64,000 bases of DNA from Diphasiastrum complanatum (taxonomy: Eukaryota; Streptophyta; Lycopodiopsida; Lycopodiales; Lycopodiaceae): contig CM055111.1 in NCBI GenBank assembly GCA_029204225.1, positions 44,431,815 through 44,495,814 on the forward strand. The letters are read 5' to 3'. Made by a program: the position numbers and the translations under genes. Numbering within the stretch: the stretch's first letter is position 1; every line of letters starts with the position of its first letter. The notes under the pieces are model-generated. The model was not told the DNA's origin, did not search any database, and was given only the letters and a program-made list of their open reading frames with translations. Below, piece by piece: positions 36,181-47,232 of this stretch.

Positions 36181-36217
36181 ATTAGAGGAGTTCCCAATAT
36201 CAAAAAGACCCTTTAAG
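36181..36217 (+). repeat. Left terminal inverted repeat of copy B
   Basis: Starts ATTAGAGGAGTTCCCAATAT and continues through CAAAAAGACCCTTT. It is complementary to 43126-43161, with one mismatch in about 35 bp (C against T at the fifteenth position or so). Confidence 0.85.
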
Positions 36218-36698
36218 GAATGCCATGTAGGATATACAAAAATATCAAAATAAATAAAACAATATTGTTTATTTGCCCACACCACTCCCAAGGCCTCTCC
36301 AACTCCCAATGATCTAACCACAGTGTCTATAGTCATAGTTAAGAACTGTTAATAGTTCACAGTATAACTTGACTAAATTCAAAAATATTCCCTCCATTGG
36401 TTACAAAAAGGGCAATATTTTCACTGGATCTAGAGTATGACCGCCATCCCCAAATTCGAATCAGGAAAAATTGCAAAATATTTACTTATGCATTCCTTCC
36501 ACGAGAATGGAAATATGAGTGCCAACTACCTATTGGAATGAAAAAATGAGCGGCATTTCCAAATTTGAATCAAGCATACAAGCATGGAGATTGGATTGAT
36601 CGTACATAGTATATAATATAATCAAAGATGAGTATTTTGTTTTGCTTCATAGAATCTGGTCATAGTACTTTGATGCAACTGATTACTCTATTATTTTT

Positions 36699-39347
36699 TT
36701 GATGATGACATTAGATCATCTACATGTGGATATCCCTATTGATTTGGCACCTTTGCAGAGAAGAGGAGGCAAAGGAGCTCAAATATCTACTGAAGATCGT
36801 TCTCGTTACAGGGCAGAAGGAAAGAAAAACGTGGATTTGTGGACAGATGGAACAATATATCCACAAGATCCAAGCACTTTGACACATCCCACATCTGTTC
36901 AATAACTCATTTAGTTACATGAATATGCAATGGGCATAGTGGATTACTAGGATATTGTGAAAGATTGCAAAACCATGGAAAACAACTTTATATGAATAAA
37001 GTTCACTTTTTAGAAGGTGAGTTAATTCGGATATCCTCTTATTGTCAGAATAGAGATTGTCATCTCCAAAAGACTTTAGAAGAAAATGAACAACTTAAAA
37101 AAATTATGAATCATTACAGAAGATAACAATCGATATCAAATCAGAACTAGAGCAAATGCAATCAGTCTTACAATCTATTCGTATTGAAAACTTACAATTA
37201 CTGAAGGATGTGGATTTGGTAAAGAAGAAGGCTGAAAGTAAGAAGTGAAAGCCACAAAGTTGCAAGGATATTCAAACGCTTTCAAAAGGAGGTTATCGAA
37301 ATAGAAGGATCCGTGCATTCAAGTAAGCATAATCTAAATTTTGTAAGTTTTTCAATGACATTTGGATTTAATTTCAGCTATGGTGATATTTTGTTAACTA
37401 TCTGTTTTTTTGCAGATCTGCATTAGTAGCTCCTCGGAATATTAAAGACAATGCTTTACTAGGAATGTCGTTGGGCACAATATTGACTTGCAAATCCACT
37501 GAGCGTATCATGATGAACGATAGGATTTCAAATGTAAAGTGTAAAATAGCAGAGTCTTTGATGGTGGACATTCAAAATATTTTAGATAAGACTGTAGTTC
37601 AGGGTGCTTGTGATTTTGCAGGTATTAGTAGGGAAGCATATGCAACAATATTTAAACTAATTAGAGAGGCTTTTAAGCAAGTTCAAATTAGAAAAGTCCC
37701 AATCCCTAGGACATATCACTTGAAGAAATAGAGGGATACATTAAACATAGGTATGCATAAGATCACTGGAACTCCATTTCATATTGAGGAGGTGTATGAA
37801 ACTGATGGAAAATCGATATTCTACAATTCATCAAACAATTTATTTGTTGATCTAAATTACTTGCTGAGATACATTGTCACATTCTATGATATACCCTATG
37901 AAAAGGTGAATGGCAAAATAATCATAGTACTTAAGTTAGATGAGTCAGAAATTTTGAAAGGACAGAAGATGGAAAAGGTTAGTGTAACTCTCATGCATGG
38001 TGCTCTATCCCAAATAGAGAACCAAGAAGATTTCAAATTCAGTGTCCAGTTAGAAAATGATATATGGTGTTTGGCAACGTTTCAGGTAACTAGCCTCATT
38101 ATTACATTACATTCATTGAATAGTATTACTACATTGTAAACTAAGTATGATTAATTCTTTGGAAAGGTGCTGAAAGAGGATCATGATATATTATCATGGA
38201 TATTCTCAAGGACATCTTATCCTAGGATCATCAAGGACCATATGGATGGAGGACTTCTCAAAGTTTCAGGAGTTGGAGACTTCAATGTTGAATGGCACTT
38301 AGCAGGTGATTTGAAAACATTGAAATGTATGTATAATGTCTTTCACGGTGCTACATCAAAACACCCTTGTTTGTACTGCATGAAAATGGCAAAAGATGTA
38401 ACTAGGAGTACAGGAATTACTAGAGAATATGCAGATCCAAACTGGAAGCCTGTGCTGTCTATCCCCTTAAAAAATGTGCATGTTTGCACTCTTCATGCAA
38501 AAGTTAGATTAATAGAAAAGATCATTTATCTTCATATAGTTTTTGCTTGGAATACTAAGCCAACATCATTAGCAAAGGAAGCTATCTCTCGATTAGAAGA
38601 TGTTTCATCAAAAGCAGGACTCCATAAAGGACATGTCAAAATTCAAAAAGATGAAAAGCTTTCAGGAAAGAATGAGAACATCCAACTAAGCCAAGCATAG
38701 GAGGAGCAAAAGCACGTCGTTTTCTATCAAATCATACTAGTAAGGCTTATAATATTCAACACTCAGTCTGGACAGATATTATTGCTGCCACTCAGGACTT
38801 CGAGAAAGACGGCAAAACCAGAGTACTAAAAGTTGATGTATGGAAAAAGCTTGATAATATGATTGCTATTTTAAGAAAAGAAAAAATACTCTGATATTGA
38901 TAAGAAAGTTGTCCAAAGGACTTGTGTTGAGTTTGTTAATGCAATATCAAAAGCATGGGGAGAAGATCACATCACTCATTACATGGTTAGTATAAAATTT
39001 TCAAAATGCTTTCAAATTTTCATATATATTTAGATCCAAACATAAGACTAACATTATGATTTTGACATATGCAGCACATACTAAGAGATCATACAACATT
39101 TTTTGCAAATACATATGGAAGCTTGAGTGTATGGTCATCACAAGGGATGGAGAAGTCACACTGGCAAGCACGAGCAGCATTTCATCGAAATACACAACAT
39201 GGAGGAACCAATGAAAAACAAAACTACATTTGTCAATTGTTTCAGTGCTTCTACCGTAGAGTTCATATTCGACATATAACAAAGTCCACACAATACAACA
39301 AGTTTAGAAAAGCATGCAAGTTCATACAAGAAGAGAAAATTAGATGA
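36699..39347 (+). pseudogene. RAG1-like DDE transposase, copy B (broken)
   Basis: The best-preserved copy. N-terminal pieces (36.7-37.3 kb) include a probable coiled coil (LQKTLEENEQLKKIM and QMQSVLQSIRIENLQLLKD). Exons are linked by introns 37323-37415, 38086-38166 and 38986-39074, all GT-AG. Putative catalytic and zinc residues: D in VLKLDESEI (37939), D in HLAGDLKTLK (38308), CxxC in HPCLYC (38368-38379), HxxxxH in HILRDH (39075-39092), E in SSQGMEKSH (39150). Relative to the first H the positions G14, S15, W19, S21, G23, E25 coincide with RAG1. A conserved block, GGAKARRFLSNHT, lies near 38700. About four or five frame breaks are seen, including a TGA near 37250, a stop after HLKK near 37730 and a shift near 38690. 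It is thus a pseudogene, though all key residues survive. Confidence 0.82.
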
Positions 39348-39376
39348 TTGCTGAGTAGAAGATCATCATGACATGT

Positions 39377-39982
39377 TTAGAATTGCTTTGCAAATTCATT
39401 GAACAAGAGAGGAGCAATATCCAATGTAAATGTATTGAAAGAACTCCGGAGAACATCAATATTTAAATCAATGAAGTCACTTTCTTTTTCAGGAGTGTCG
39501 ATAAGAAAGTGACGAATATCCTTAATGGCTGACTGAATAGAGGAGGGTGCAAAAGGAGGGTCAGCAACAGGAACTTCATCATCATCTGGGATCTGAACTA
39601 ACAGAAAAAGTACGAAACCACTCTGATATTCAACCAATCGACATTTCTTGTTGCAATACGGACACATAGAACTACTTTTGAAAAGATCAAACAATTTGGT
39701 GAATATTCTATCCAGTCTATGTCTAAAAGCTGGGAAGAAATGAACAAGATCAGTATAATGCATGTACTGGAGTTGACCTATGGAGAAAACAGGCTTGCTA
39801 AGTATATCTCTGAATCTGACATAATGTTCATAAAATACATCAGAATTTGGTTGTGCAGTCTTGAAAACATGTAGATATGGCCTGAATAGACTGTGGAAGT
39901 AGTCTAGATTTTCAGTAATCCCAAATTCACTCATAAATGAACTCAAGCCTGATTCTCGTGAGGATGATGAGGAAGAGGCCAT
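39377..39982 (-). CDS. Novel accessory protein of the RAG1-like transposon (copy B)
   Basis: 201 codons, open from an ATG at 39982 in a good context (GCCATGGCC) to a stop at 39377. The frame extends 16 codons upstream, but the matching start in copy A (MASSS) supports this methionine. It begins with a serine run (MASSSSSSRES). A region of aromatic-rich helices follows (SLFRPYLHVF, DLVHFFPAFRHRL), then a single zinc-type motif CPYCNKKC at about residues 120-127, a hydrophobic strand (GFVLFLLVQI), IPDDDE, and an acidic C-terminal third. There is no signal peptide. It ends about 30 bp from the transposase stop, tail to tail. I recognise no family. It is not a kelch protein, so it is not like RAG2. 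Still open here, unlike the transposase. Confidence 0.75.
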   Translation of the reverse strand: MASSSSSSRESGLSSFMSEFGITENLDYFHSLFRPYLHVFKTAQPNSDVFYEHYVRFRDILSKPVFSIGQLQYMHYTDLVHFFPAFRHRLDRIFTKLFDLFKSSSMCPYCNKKCRLVEYQSGFVLFLLVQIPDDDEVPVADPPFAPSSIQSAIKDIRHFLIDTPEKESDFIDLNIDVLRSSFNTFTLDIAPLLFNEFAKQF

Positions 39983-40239
39983 GGCAATAGCGTGAATATC
40001 GCACTTGTGCGCCCGGGAGAATTGAACCAAAACTAACTATTAAAATGGCACAAAAGATGGATATGTACGACAGACAGATACAGAATATCGCACTTGTGCG
40101 CGAGTAGGTATACTTGCAAGCAAATGAACAACAATGAGCGTGCACAAAAGCGATATGTCGCGAATTTCAAGAACGCAAAAGGTAAAAAATTATTCGATTT
40201 TTGTGCCATTTATACTAAATTTTTGCGCGTGTGGTCAAT
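39983..40239. promoter_or_regulatory. Probable promoter or subterminal repeats of the accessory gene
   Basis: Two copies of AATATCGCACTTGTGCGC (about 39995 and 40083) and a diverged GCGATATGTCGCGA (about 40149) lie directly upstream of the accessory start. The equivalent place in copy A has repeated GATATCG motifs. They may bind a protein encoded by the element or drive the gene. Confidence 0.55.
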
Positions 40240-41300
40240 GGACTTATGACATGTGTCTACTTTCAATTCGACAACAGGCGTAGGCACGTGTGAGATGACA
40301 CCTGCACACATGTGAAATGACACCTGAACATGTGTCGCGTGTTCATTCGATTGCTCATAAACACGTTTCGCTCTCGCATTTGATTGTACAAATCCCACAC
40401 GTGTAATGTGACAGGGTGACATGTGTCGCTCGCTCATTTGTCCGTACAACTCCCTCACGTGTGACAGGACGTTCTTTTGCACGTGCGAACCCTGATATAA
40501 AATCACAAATTTGTGGAAAAAGTACAAAAAGGACCAAGAGTGGATCCTAATCTGATCCTCAAGAGGGATTGGTTGTCAGATTACTTGATCTATCAATCTA
40601 CTTCAGATTAAGATCAATCTAGATCAATTCTAGACACAAAATCCTAACAAAAACAATCATTAATTGAAGGTAAGTGTACTTTATGATTTCACACGTGTGA
40701 AACACTGTCTGAGTACGGACTCCAACCTGAAAATCAAGTACACATTGATAGAACCTCAAAACAATCAAAACAAATGTAGACAAATGGAGAGAATCACTCA
40801 AAATTGCTTCCAAAACCAAGATTGGTGTCTCACACTGATTATGGCCAAATGTGGTTCTATATATACAATAAGTGGGAGCTCGTGGTACTGATCATCCCTT
40901 TAATCCCACATGTGTGAAGGTGCTCTGTCATATGATGATTCATCATGCAAAACTGACACTTGGACAAAACCTTCTATTTTGAGCACTTTTGGTCCATTTT
41001 CCTTCTATATGGAGATCTACTTGAAAATCTTCTAGAAGTCAAAATTCGTCTACTTCAGCTTATTCCACACATGTGAGCTGTCCTCTACACATGGGATGTG
41101 ACACCTAACCAAAGGATGTGGCTCATGCAAGCAATAGATTGATGCCATATGTCATATGTCTAGAAAACTAGTTTTTGGCCTTTTTAGCCACTAGAACTTG
41201 AATTAAATCATATGTACAACCTATATGGTTATGGTAAATGACAAGTACACTAGTTTCACACGTGGGAACAGGCTCCACACATGTGTAATCATCCTATATA
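40240..41300 (-). repeat. LTR-like sequence inside copy B
   Basis: Repeated CACGTGTGA and CACATGTGA palindromes (about 40283, 40303, 40396, 40456, 40690, 41258, 41277) and general resemblance to the copia LTRs of this window suggest a solo LTR or LTR fragment inserted in the transposon. The first 200 bp contain near-repeats of GTGTGARATGACACCTG. Ends and target duplication could not be fixed. Confidence 0.45.
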
Positions 41301-42724
41301 CAAGATTTTCGGCCTCTACCAAGCTTATTTTTGCATTTTTCACAAAATTTCGATGAATTTTTTTCACTTCTTTTTTCTCCACAGGTAGATCTTTGCAGCA
41401 CGTTATCAGCTCCTGTCTTTTTCGCATCTGTGACATGGCAAATATTAGTGAATGCGCAATTGTAAATGATGACATTTTCTATTATTTTGTTCTATTTTGA
41501 AATGGCAATAAACATAAAGTACTTACGAGTCTTCCATTGATGATAAATCTGAAATATGTTGGTAGATTGGTTTGTAATAGCATGAGCTCTGTTCTGATAA
41601 AATCAAGCTTCCAGTGCTCTTCCACCTCAACCATAGTCAAATATTCCTCATTTTAGATAATGCTTATCTCCATTCGGTTTGTGTGACCATTTAGTTCAAA
41701 GTCTTGATTCAGTGGTAGCCATGTACCTTCAATTTTCTTGTATCTATGGTAGCTAAATGTGAGACTGAGCATTTGCTTTTCGATATGATAACGAAAGATC
41801 ATTGAGGACTTTTTAATCCTGCATTCTATGTCATTATTTGTTTTACTATCCTAGCCTTGATCCATGAGATCTGACAAAGTCTCATCTGATAAATCCTTGC
41901 AAACAAATAAAGTTGGTGTCCTACAAACACTAGCACTCGAGAAAAAATCAACAAATGTATGCAATGAGATAAACCAACTTAGGTGAACAATTTCTGAGCC
42001 TGTGCTTATCTTCATAGCATTTTTAATATCAATGAGTAGCTTGCATCTCAAGGATTCAGAAACAATGCTGTCAGGAGTAGGCCACTCATCATTTGAAAAC
42101 TAGGCAATAGAATTGCTTTGAGCTTGTCAAAAACTCCATCTGTTTGTGGCGTATATAAAGATTCATAAAAATAGATACCACAATCTACAAGTTCCTTTGG
42201 ACTTCTTCCTTTGTATTGTAGCTTTCCAACATCAGAGTGAATCACGTCTAATATTCCTGCAAGTGATTGTGCGGGCTCCCATTCACTTATGCATGATGGA
42301 TATAAATCTGAAAGAAAAAAACAATGTTGAAGCATTTAAATCATAATCTGAAGAGCATCAATAAAGGAAATCACCTATGATTGTTGTAGAGTGCATATGT
42401 TTTGATATACTTACAATTACATTTTTGATGATCATGAGGATTGATATCATGTACTTTGATTTCTGAATGCATATGTACATGTTGCACTAAGACTTTTGAT
42501 ATCGATTGACCTCCCGGGGTAGTCTTAAACTCCAAAATTTTTGCTTTCCAATATGATTCGTAAGTCATTTTTGCTCTTTTCTTTTGTCAAAAATTGTCCT
42601 TTGATGATGGATGCAGCAATACCCATGAGTTCTTCGTATATTTTGTTGGCTTCCAGTTATCAGCTTCATCTTTCTCATTGTAAAGAATCACAGAATCGAT
42701 TATAGATATGGGTCTCCTCACCAT
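41290..42724 (-). pseudogene. BAH-like multi-exon gene in copy B
   Basis: Minus strand. Starts at an ATG at 42724 (MVRRPISIIDSVILYNEKDE) and reads WKPTKYTKNSWVLLHPSSKD, then, after a break, MTYESYWKAKILEFKTTPGG and VLVQHVHMHSEIKVHD. A clean 107-bp GT-AG intron (42308-42414) joins in frame to an exon beginning YLYPSCISEWEPAQSL. Later pieces (PTPDSIVSESLRCKLLIDIK, then FRFIINGRL, an intron beginning GTAAGT, and a last exon with CCKDLPVEKKEVKKIH) complete at least three exons. The first exon resembles a BAH-type chromatin-reading domain, with low certainty; the rest is unknown. At least two frame breaks are seen. Homologous to 15157-15552. Confidence 0.6.
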
Positions 42725-43125
42725 TGCTATTTTCAAAGATTGGGCGCCAAAAATCTCTCTGATATGTTACTTAATTTTAATTTCTCGTATCACATTTAAT
42801 CTATTGTGAATGCCAACATAGTCACAGTTACTGCGTATACCATATTTTATGTAACTGTACATACTATATTTCTATAACTGTAACTAATATAGTTAAAAAA
42901 TTTCATTATACTAACCAGCATAGTAAAGTAAATTTAACTTGAGATATTGACGTCGGGCAGATTAGCACATGTCGGGCAGGAAGAAGAAACCAATGGGATA
43001 CGTCCATGCTGCCCGGACACAAATTTCAAAGTTTTCTATATTGTATTTTTATTTTTTAGTTAATTTGAACTACGTTACGTAGATTTCAAATCTGTGCATT
43101 TTGATTGGGCCTGGTGAGTATCTTT
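42725..43125. other. Right subterminal region of copy B
   Basis: Non-coding. Repeated words of the type GTAACTGTA/CATA near 42830-42900, and a duplicated GTCGGGCAG at 42952-42980. Could contain transposase-binding sites. Confidence 0.4.
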
Positions 43126-43161
43126 ACAAAGGGTCTTTTTGATATTGAGAACTCCTCTAAT
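43126..43161 (-). repeat. Right terminal inverted repeat of copy B
   Basis: Ends ...GATATTGAGAACTCCTCTAAT, the complement of the left end at 36181-36217. Confidence 0.85.
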
Positions 43162-43163
43162 GC

Positions 43164-44730
43164 TCAATTTTTACATGATACAACTATAGTACATCTATCT
43201 ACAACTCCTAAGGCTGATCTTAACTTGATAAATGAAGCCTTTGGCAAGGCTTTAGTGATTATATCAGCAAGGCAATCTGAAGAAGACACATGATGTAGCT
43301 TGATCTCCTTTGCTTGAACCTTTTCCTTCACAAAATGGTGAGCAATCTCTATGTGCTTGCTCCTTGCATGGAATGTGGGATTGGTTGCTAATGCTTGGCT
43401 TGATTGGTTGTCACAAAATATTGTTGGTTGCTCCTTGGCCTCCATGACTTTCAATTCCACCAAAAGCCTCTTCAACCATAGGATCTCCTTTGTTGTGGAT
43501 GTTAGTGCCTTGTATTCCGATTCGGTTGAAGATAGAGAGATAGTATCTTGCTTTTTGGAAAGCCAAGACACTATGCCATTGCTAAGGAAGGTAACAAAAA
43601 CACTTGTGGACCTCCTATCCACCTTATCACCTACAAAATCAGCATCCGAATATGCCCCTTAAGGCAAGATTAGATCCATCATATAAAATGCCAAAGTTCT
43701 TGGTGGCTGAGATGTACCTCAACACCCTTTTTGTATTTTTCCAATGACAAACCAATGAATTTTGCATAGATTGGCTTAGTTTGCCTACACTATAACTTAC
43801 ATTAGGTCTAGTTATAGTAAGATAGATCAAGGAGCCTACAAGTCTCCTATACAGTGTGATGTCCTCAAAGGATGCTTCATCATCACTATTGGAAACTTTT
43901 ACATTTTGCTCCATAGGAGTTTCTACTCCTTTACAATCTTTCATTTCAAACTTTTCTAACATAGAAGAAGCATATTTGGATTGACAAGTAAAACTCAAAT
44001 CCTTGCCTCTTGAAACTTCTATTCCTAATATGAAATGAAGATTACCAAGGTCCACCATCTTAAACTCCTTAAACAATGCTACTTTCACTTCTTGTATGCC
44101 ATCAAGATAATTTCCACTAAGGATAATATCATCAACATACGAAATGAGAATGATGATTTTACCATCATTTAATCTTAAGTACAAAGAAGGATCATAAGCA
44201 CTTACAACAAACTTAATAGAGTTCAAGAAGGTATTCAACCTAGAGTACCAAGCTCTAGGTGATTGCTTAAGCCCATAAAGGCTTCTTAGCAACAAACACA
44301 CTTTTTCCTCTTGATCTTCTTTGATGAAGCCCTCGGGTTGCCTCATGAAAATCTCCTCTTCCAAATATCCATTGAGAAAAGCATTAGTCACATCAAGTTG
44401 AAATAGAGGCCAATTGAAAGTAGTTGCAATAGAAATAATCAACCTTATGGAAACTAGCTTAGCAACAGGAGCAAAAGTTTCATCAAAATTTACTCCCTTG
44501 GTTTGCAAGAACTCCTTTGCCACTAGCCTTGCCTTGTGTTTGTTGATGCTCCCATCTTGATTGTACTTCAATCTATAGATCCATTTGCACTCAAGTGGCT
44601 TTCTTCCTTGAGGAAGATCCACAAGCTTCCATGTATGATTCTCCATAAGAGCATCATACTCTTTTTGAATGGCATCCCTCCATTCTTGTGACTCCATAGC
44701 TTCGTCAAAGCAACTTGGCTCATCAAACAT
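43164..44730 (-). pseudogene. Copia reverse transcriptase-RNase H region (element 4)
   Basis: Two open segments (43639-44730 and 43164-43622). RT blocks: ECKWIYRLKYNQDGSI, FAPVAKLVSIRLI, FQLDVTNAFLNG, LYGLKQSPRAWYSRL and ISYVDDIILSG. RNase H: SWLSKKQDTISLSS, TESEY, FCDNQSSQALATN, ARSKHIEIAHHFV, LADIITKALP. The C-terminal end is natural, a TGA just before the site where copy B inserted. Enzymes of a retrotransposon; fossil copy. Confidence 0.94.
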
Positions 44731-44829
44731 AGAAGTTAGAAAAGTGTAAGAGGTAAGTGAATGTAGATCTTCCCTTTGTTCTGTTGAGGACTATAAGTAC
44801 ATGTAAGTTCACTCTTAATGCCATTGGAT

Positions 44830-45850
44830 TTACAAAACTCTATCATCCTGGTGGAGATATACTCCACCATTATCACTTCTCAATACTTTAATTCTAGCAT
44901 CAAGTTGATTTTCAGCTAGAGTTTTGAACTTAACAAAAGCTTCAAACACTTTACTTTTGGAATCCAAAAGTTCAATCCAAGTGTATCTAGAGTAATCATC
45001 AATAAAAGATACATACATAGATGCACCTCCATTAGATTCTTGAGAAAAAGAGTGCACATCATTATGAATAAGATCTAATGCTTTTGTAGATCTAGTGGAA
45101 GAGATATCAAAAGGTAGCTTGTGTGCCTTTGAGAGGCTAAAAGCTTCACAACTTTTTCCACACTTCGAGAGTGTCTTTGGAAGGCCGAGAGCAAGATCCT
45201 TGGTGCATAGCATCTCCATATATTTGAAGTTGGGGTGGCCCAACCTCTTATGCCAAAGCTCCACTTGATTGAGCTCCTCCTTCACCATGTTCACACTTCC
45301 AAGAAAAACATTAGCATCAAGCTTAAAAAGCCTTTCTTGCTTGAATCCCTTTACAATCCAAGTATTATTCATCATTATGGAGCAAACACCTTGCTTAAAA
45401 TGGACATCTAAGCCGTCATCCATCAATTGTCCTACACTTAACAAATTCTTAGTGAGTGTAGGAACATAGAGTACATTATCAAGATCTACTCTTTTAGAGG
45501 ATCCAAGACTTAAGGGAATAGTTCCCACTCCATCTATTCTACACTCTTGATCACTTGCTGTTAGAATAGACTTTTTACAACCTACAAAAAATACAAGAGT
45601 TGAGAAAAAATCCTTTTGGAATGTCATGTGGGAACTAGCCCCACTAACAATCCACCATGTGTCATTGGAGTAGCTCTTTGATGTTGATGTAGAAGCCATC
45701 AAGGATGAATCCACTTCATCCTCATCTTCCTCAAGAGTGAGGTTGCCTTGTTTGCTCTCTCCTTGTGCATTCTTCTTCTTGAAACACTCGAATGCAAAGT
45801 GCCCCTTCTTTCCACAAAAGAAGCACTTTAGTTTGGCTTTGTTCTTCTTT
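44830..45850 (-). pseudogene. Copia zinc knuckle, protease and integrase start (element 4)
   Basis: A CCHC knuckle of the type CFFCGKKGHFAFEC (about 45780-45830) is followed by a 294-codon open segment (44830-45714). That segment has the protease site WWIVSGASSHMTF, the GAG-pre-integrase block LWHKRLGHPNFKYM, the integrase zinc end (CGKSCEAF) and the core start FIDDYSRYTWIELLDSKSK. Order and content are standard copia. Confidence 0.9.
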
Positions 45851-45959
45851 CCACCTTTGGAGCTGTTGACTGATTCCTCTGTCTATCTACTAGTTTTGCT
45901 TGTTTGTTTCTTGGTACAACTTATGCTACCTCCATTTTGATTGTTAGTTGGGCATGTTC

Positions 45960-47230
45960 TTGACCATTTCTATTTGGTTCAATGCCCAGATCAGGCAGCA
46001 AATTCTTAGGGTTGTAGTATGGTCCAACCTATCAAGGATACTCAGATTTTGAACACTCTTGAACTCTTAAAATCACTTGCAATCATTCTATCATGCAAGC
46101 GCACCAAGAATGCCCAAAAACAGCTCTTCTTGAAACACGGTTGCGCATTATTATGGCACTTAAAAACAAAATGCTAGAAGGGATCATTGCAAAGTAACTG
46201 TTCATGCTTAGGATTGGATCGGCGTGTGGAACACGTAGTTGAAACTCGTTGAACATGGGACTGGACTAAAGATTGAACATATTTTAACTAAATTTGTTTC
46301 GATCTTGCTGTAGTTGACTCGAAGATGAATATGGCAATGAGATACAAAAAGCAACTCTGATGTGATCTATACTTTGCAGATTTGGTGGATGTGCAAAAAT
46401 CCGAAACTCTATATAAGGTGATTGGAAAATTGATAGATGAATGACAAGTTATTCTTGAGATACACTACATGATGTCTCCTGTGCAATGGCTATCTTTGAT
46501 GAACTAAAAACAAATCTAAAAAAAATATGCATTTAGAAGAAATTACCAAAATTAAACAATGACAAAAAAAATAAACAAGGGAGATACCAATGTTACAAAG
46601 AGTGAAGGTCATAGAGCACTTGTCAAACAAAAAGTCATTCATCAACATGCATAATTCACCTGGACAATTTCATGTTGCATTGATCTTGTAGAGTAATGAA
46701 AAACTCTCAGAAGCCCTTGTCCAAAAACAAGGCAGGTAGCGACACTTGAATCTATCATCGTTGATTGTAGATGTTGTAAGATATAGCTTGAGATGCAGGT
46801 ATTATGAGGTACTATGTTTCGAGACCTCTGTGAACAAGAGATTCGGAACCGAATCTCTATCTGGATCTCCGAATCCAAGAAATATTGTGTATTGGCACAT
46901 TGGAAATCTTATCAGCATGTGGAAAGACAAATAGATTTGAGGTTGTAGAAGGGGAGAAAAACTGTCAATTCCCTTTGGAGGTTGCTCTTGATTGGACATT
47001 GTAGAAGATGACGGAATATTGGTTTCGCTTTTCATTCGCCAAGGAATCATTTCATATTAGTGTCTTCTGACATTTAGGAACAAATATATTATGCGGTAAT
47101 GTAGAAGTTCACAAGAAACTTCTCGATTGAGCAGCAAGTTTAACTGTTGGTTGCTATGGTGCTCGTGTTGTTGTCGTGAGGATCCTATTGTGATTCATAA
47201 CTGACATGACTGGCAGGTAGGATCTTAGTT
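45960..47230. other. Inserted DNA within element 4, unassigned
   Basis: Lies between copia protease sequence and gypsy gag. Minus-strand frames of about 80 codons (46802-47050, 46642-46878) have no recognisable motifs. Probably belongs to the same gypsy-like insertion as 47233-48537. Confidence 0.4.
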
Positions 47231-47232
47231 GG

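Larger units (their letters stand above)
36181..43161. mobile_element. RAG1-like DNA transposon, copy B, with terminal inverted repeats
   Basis: A 6,981-bp insertion in copia element 4. Its ends are inverted repeats of about 35 bp with one mismatch. It carries a plus-strand transposase (36699-39347), a convergent accessory gene (39377-39982, minus), LTR-like DNA (40240-41300) and a BAH-like gene (41290-42724, minus). Outside the ends the copia sequence resumes: RNase H ends at a TGA, then GC, and on the other side GGAGGAG and the LTR. The target duplication is 2 bp, but it can be read as AT (repeats starting TAGAGG) or as TA (repeats starting GAGGAG). The insertion is younger than element 4. 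Confidence 0.75.

Noticed and set aside
39377-39982. Calling the accessory gene RAG2
   Set aside because: The convergent layout resembles ProtoRAG, but the protein is about 200 residues long with no kelch repeats or PHD finger.
36181-43161. Assigning the element to Tc1/mariner because of a possible TA duplication
   Set aside because: The transposase has the CxxC and HxxxxH zinc pattern and a long region between the second D and E; neither fits Tc1/mariner. The duplication can equally be read as AT.
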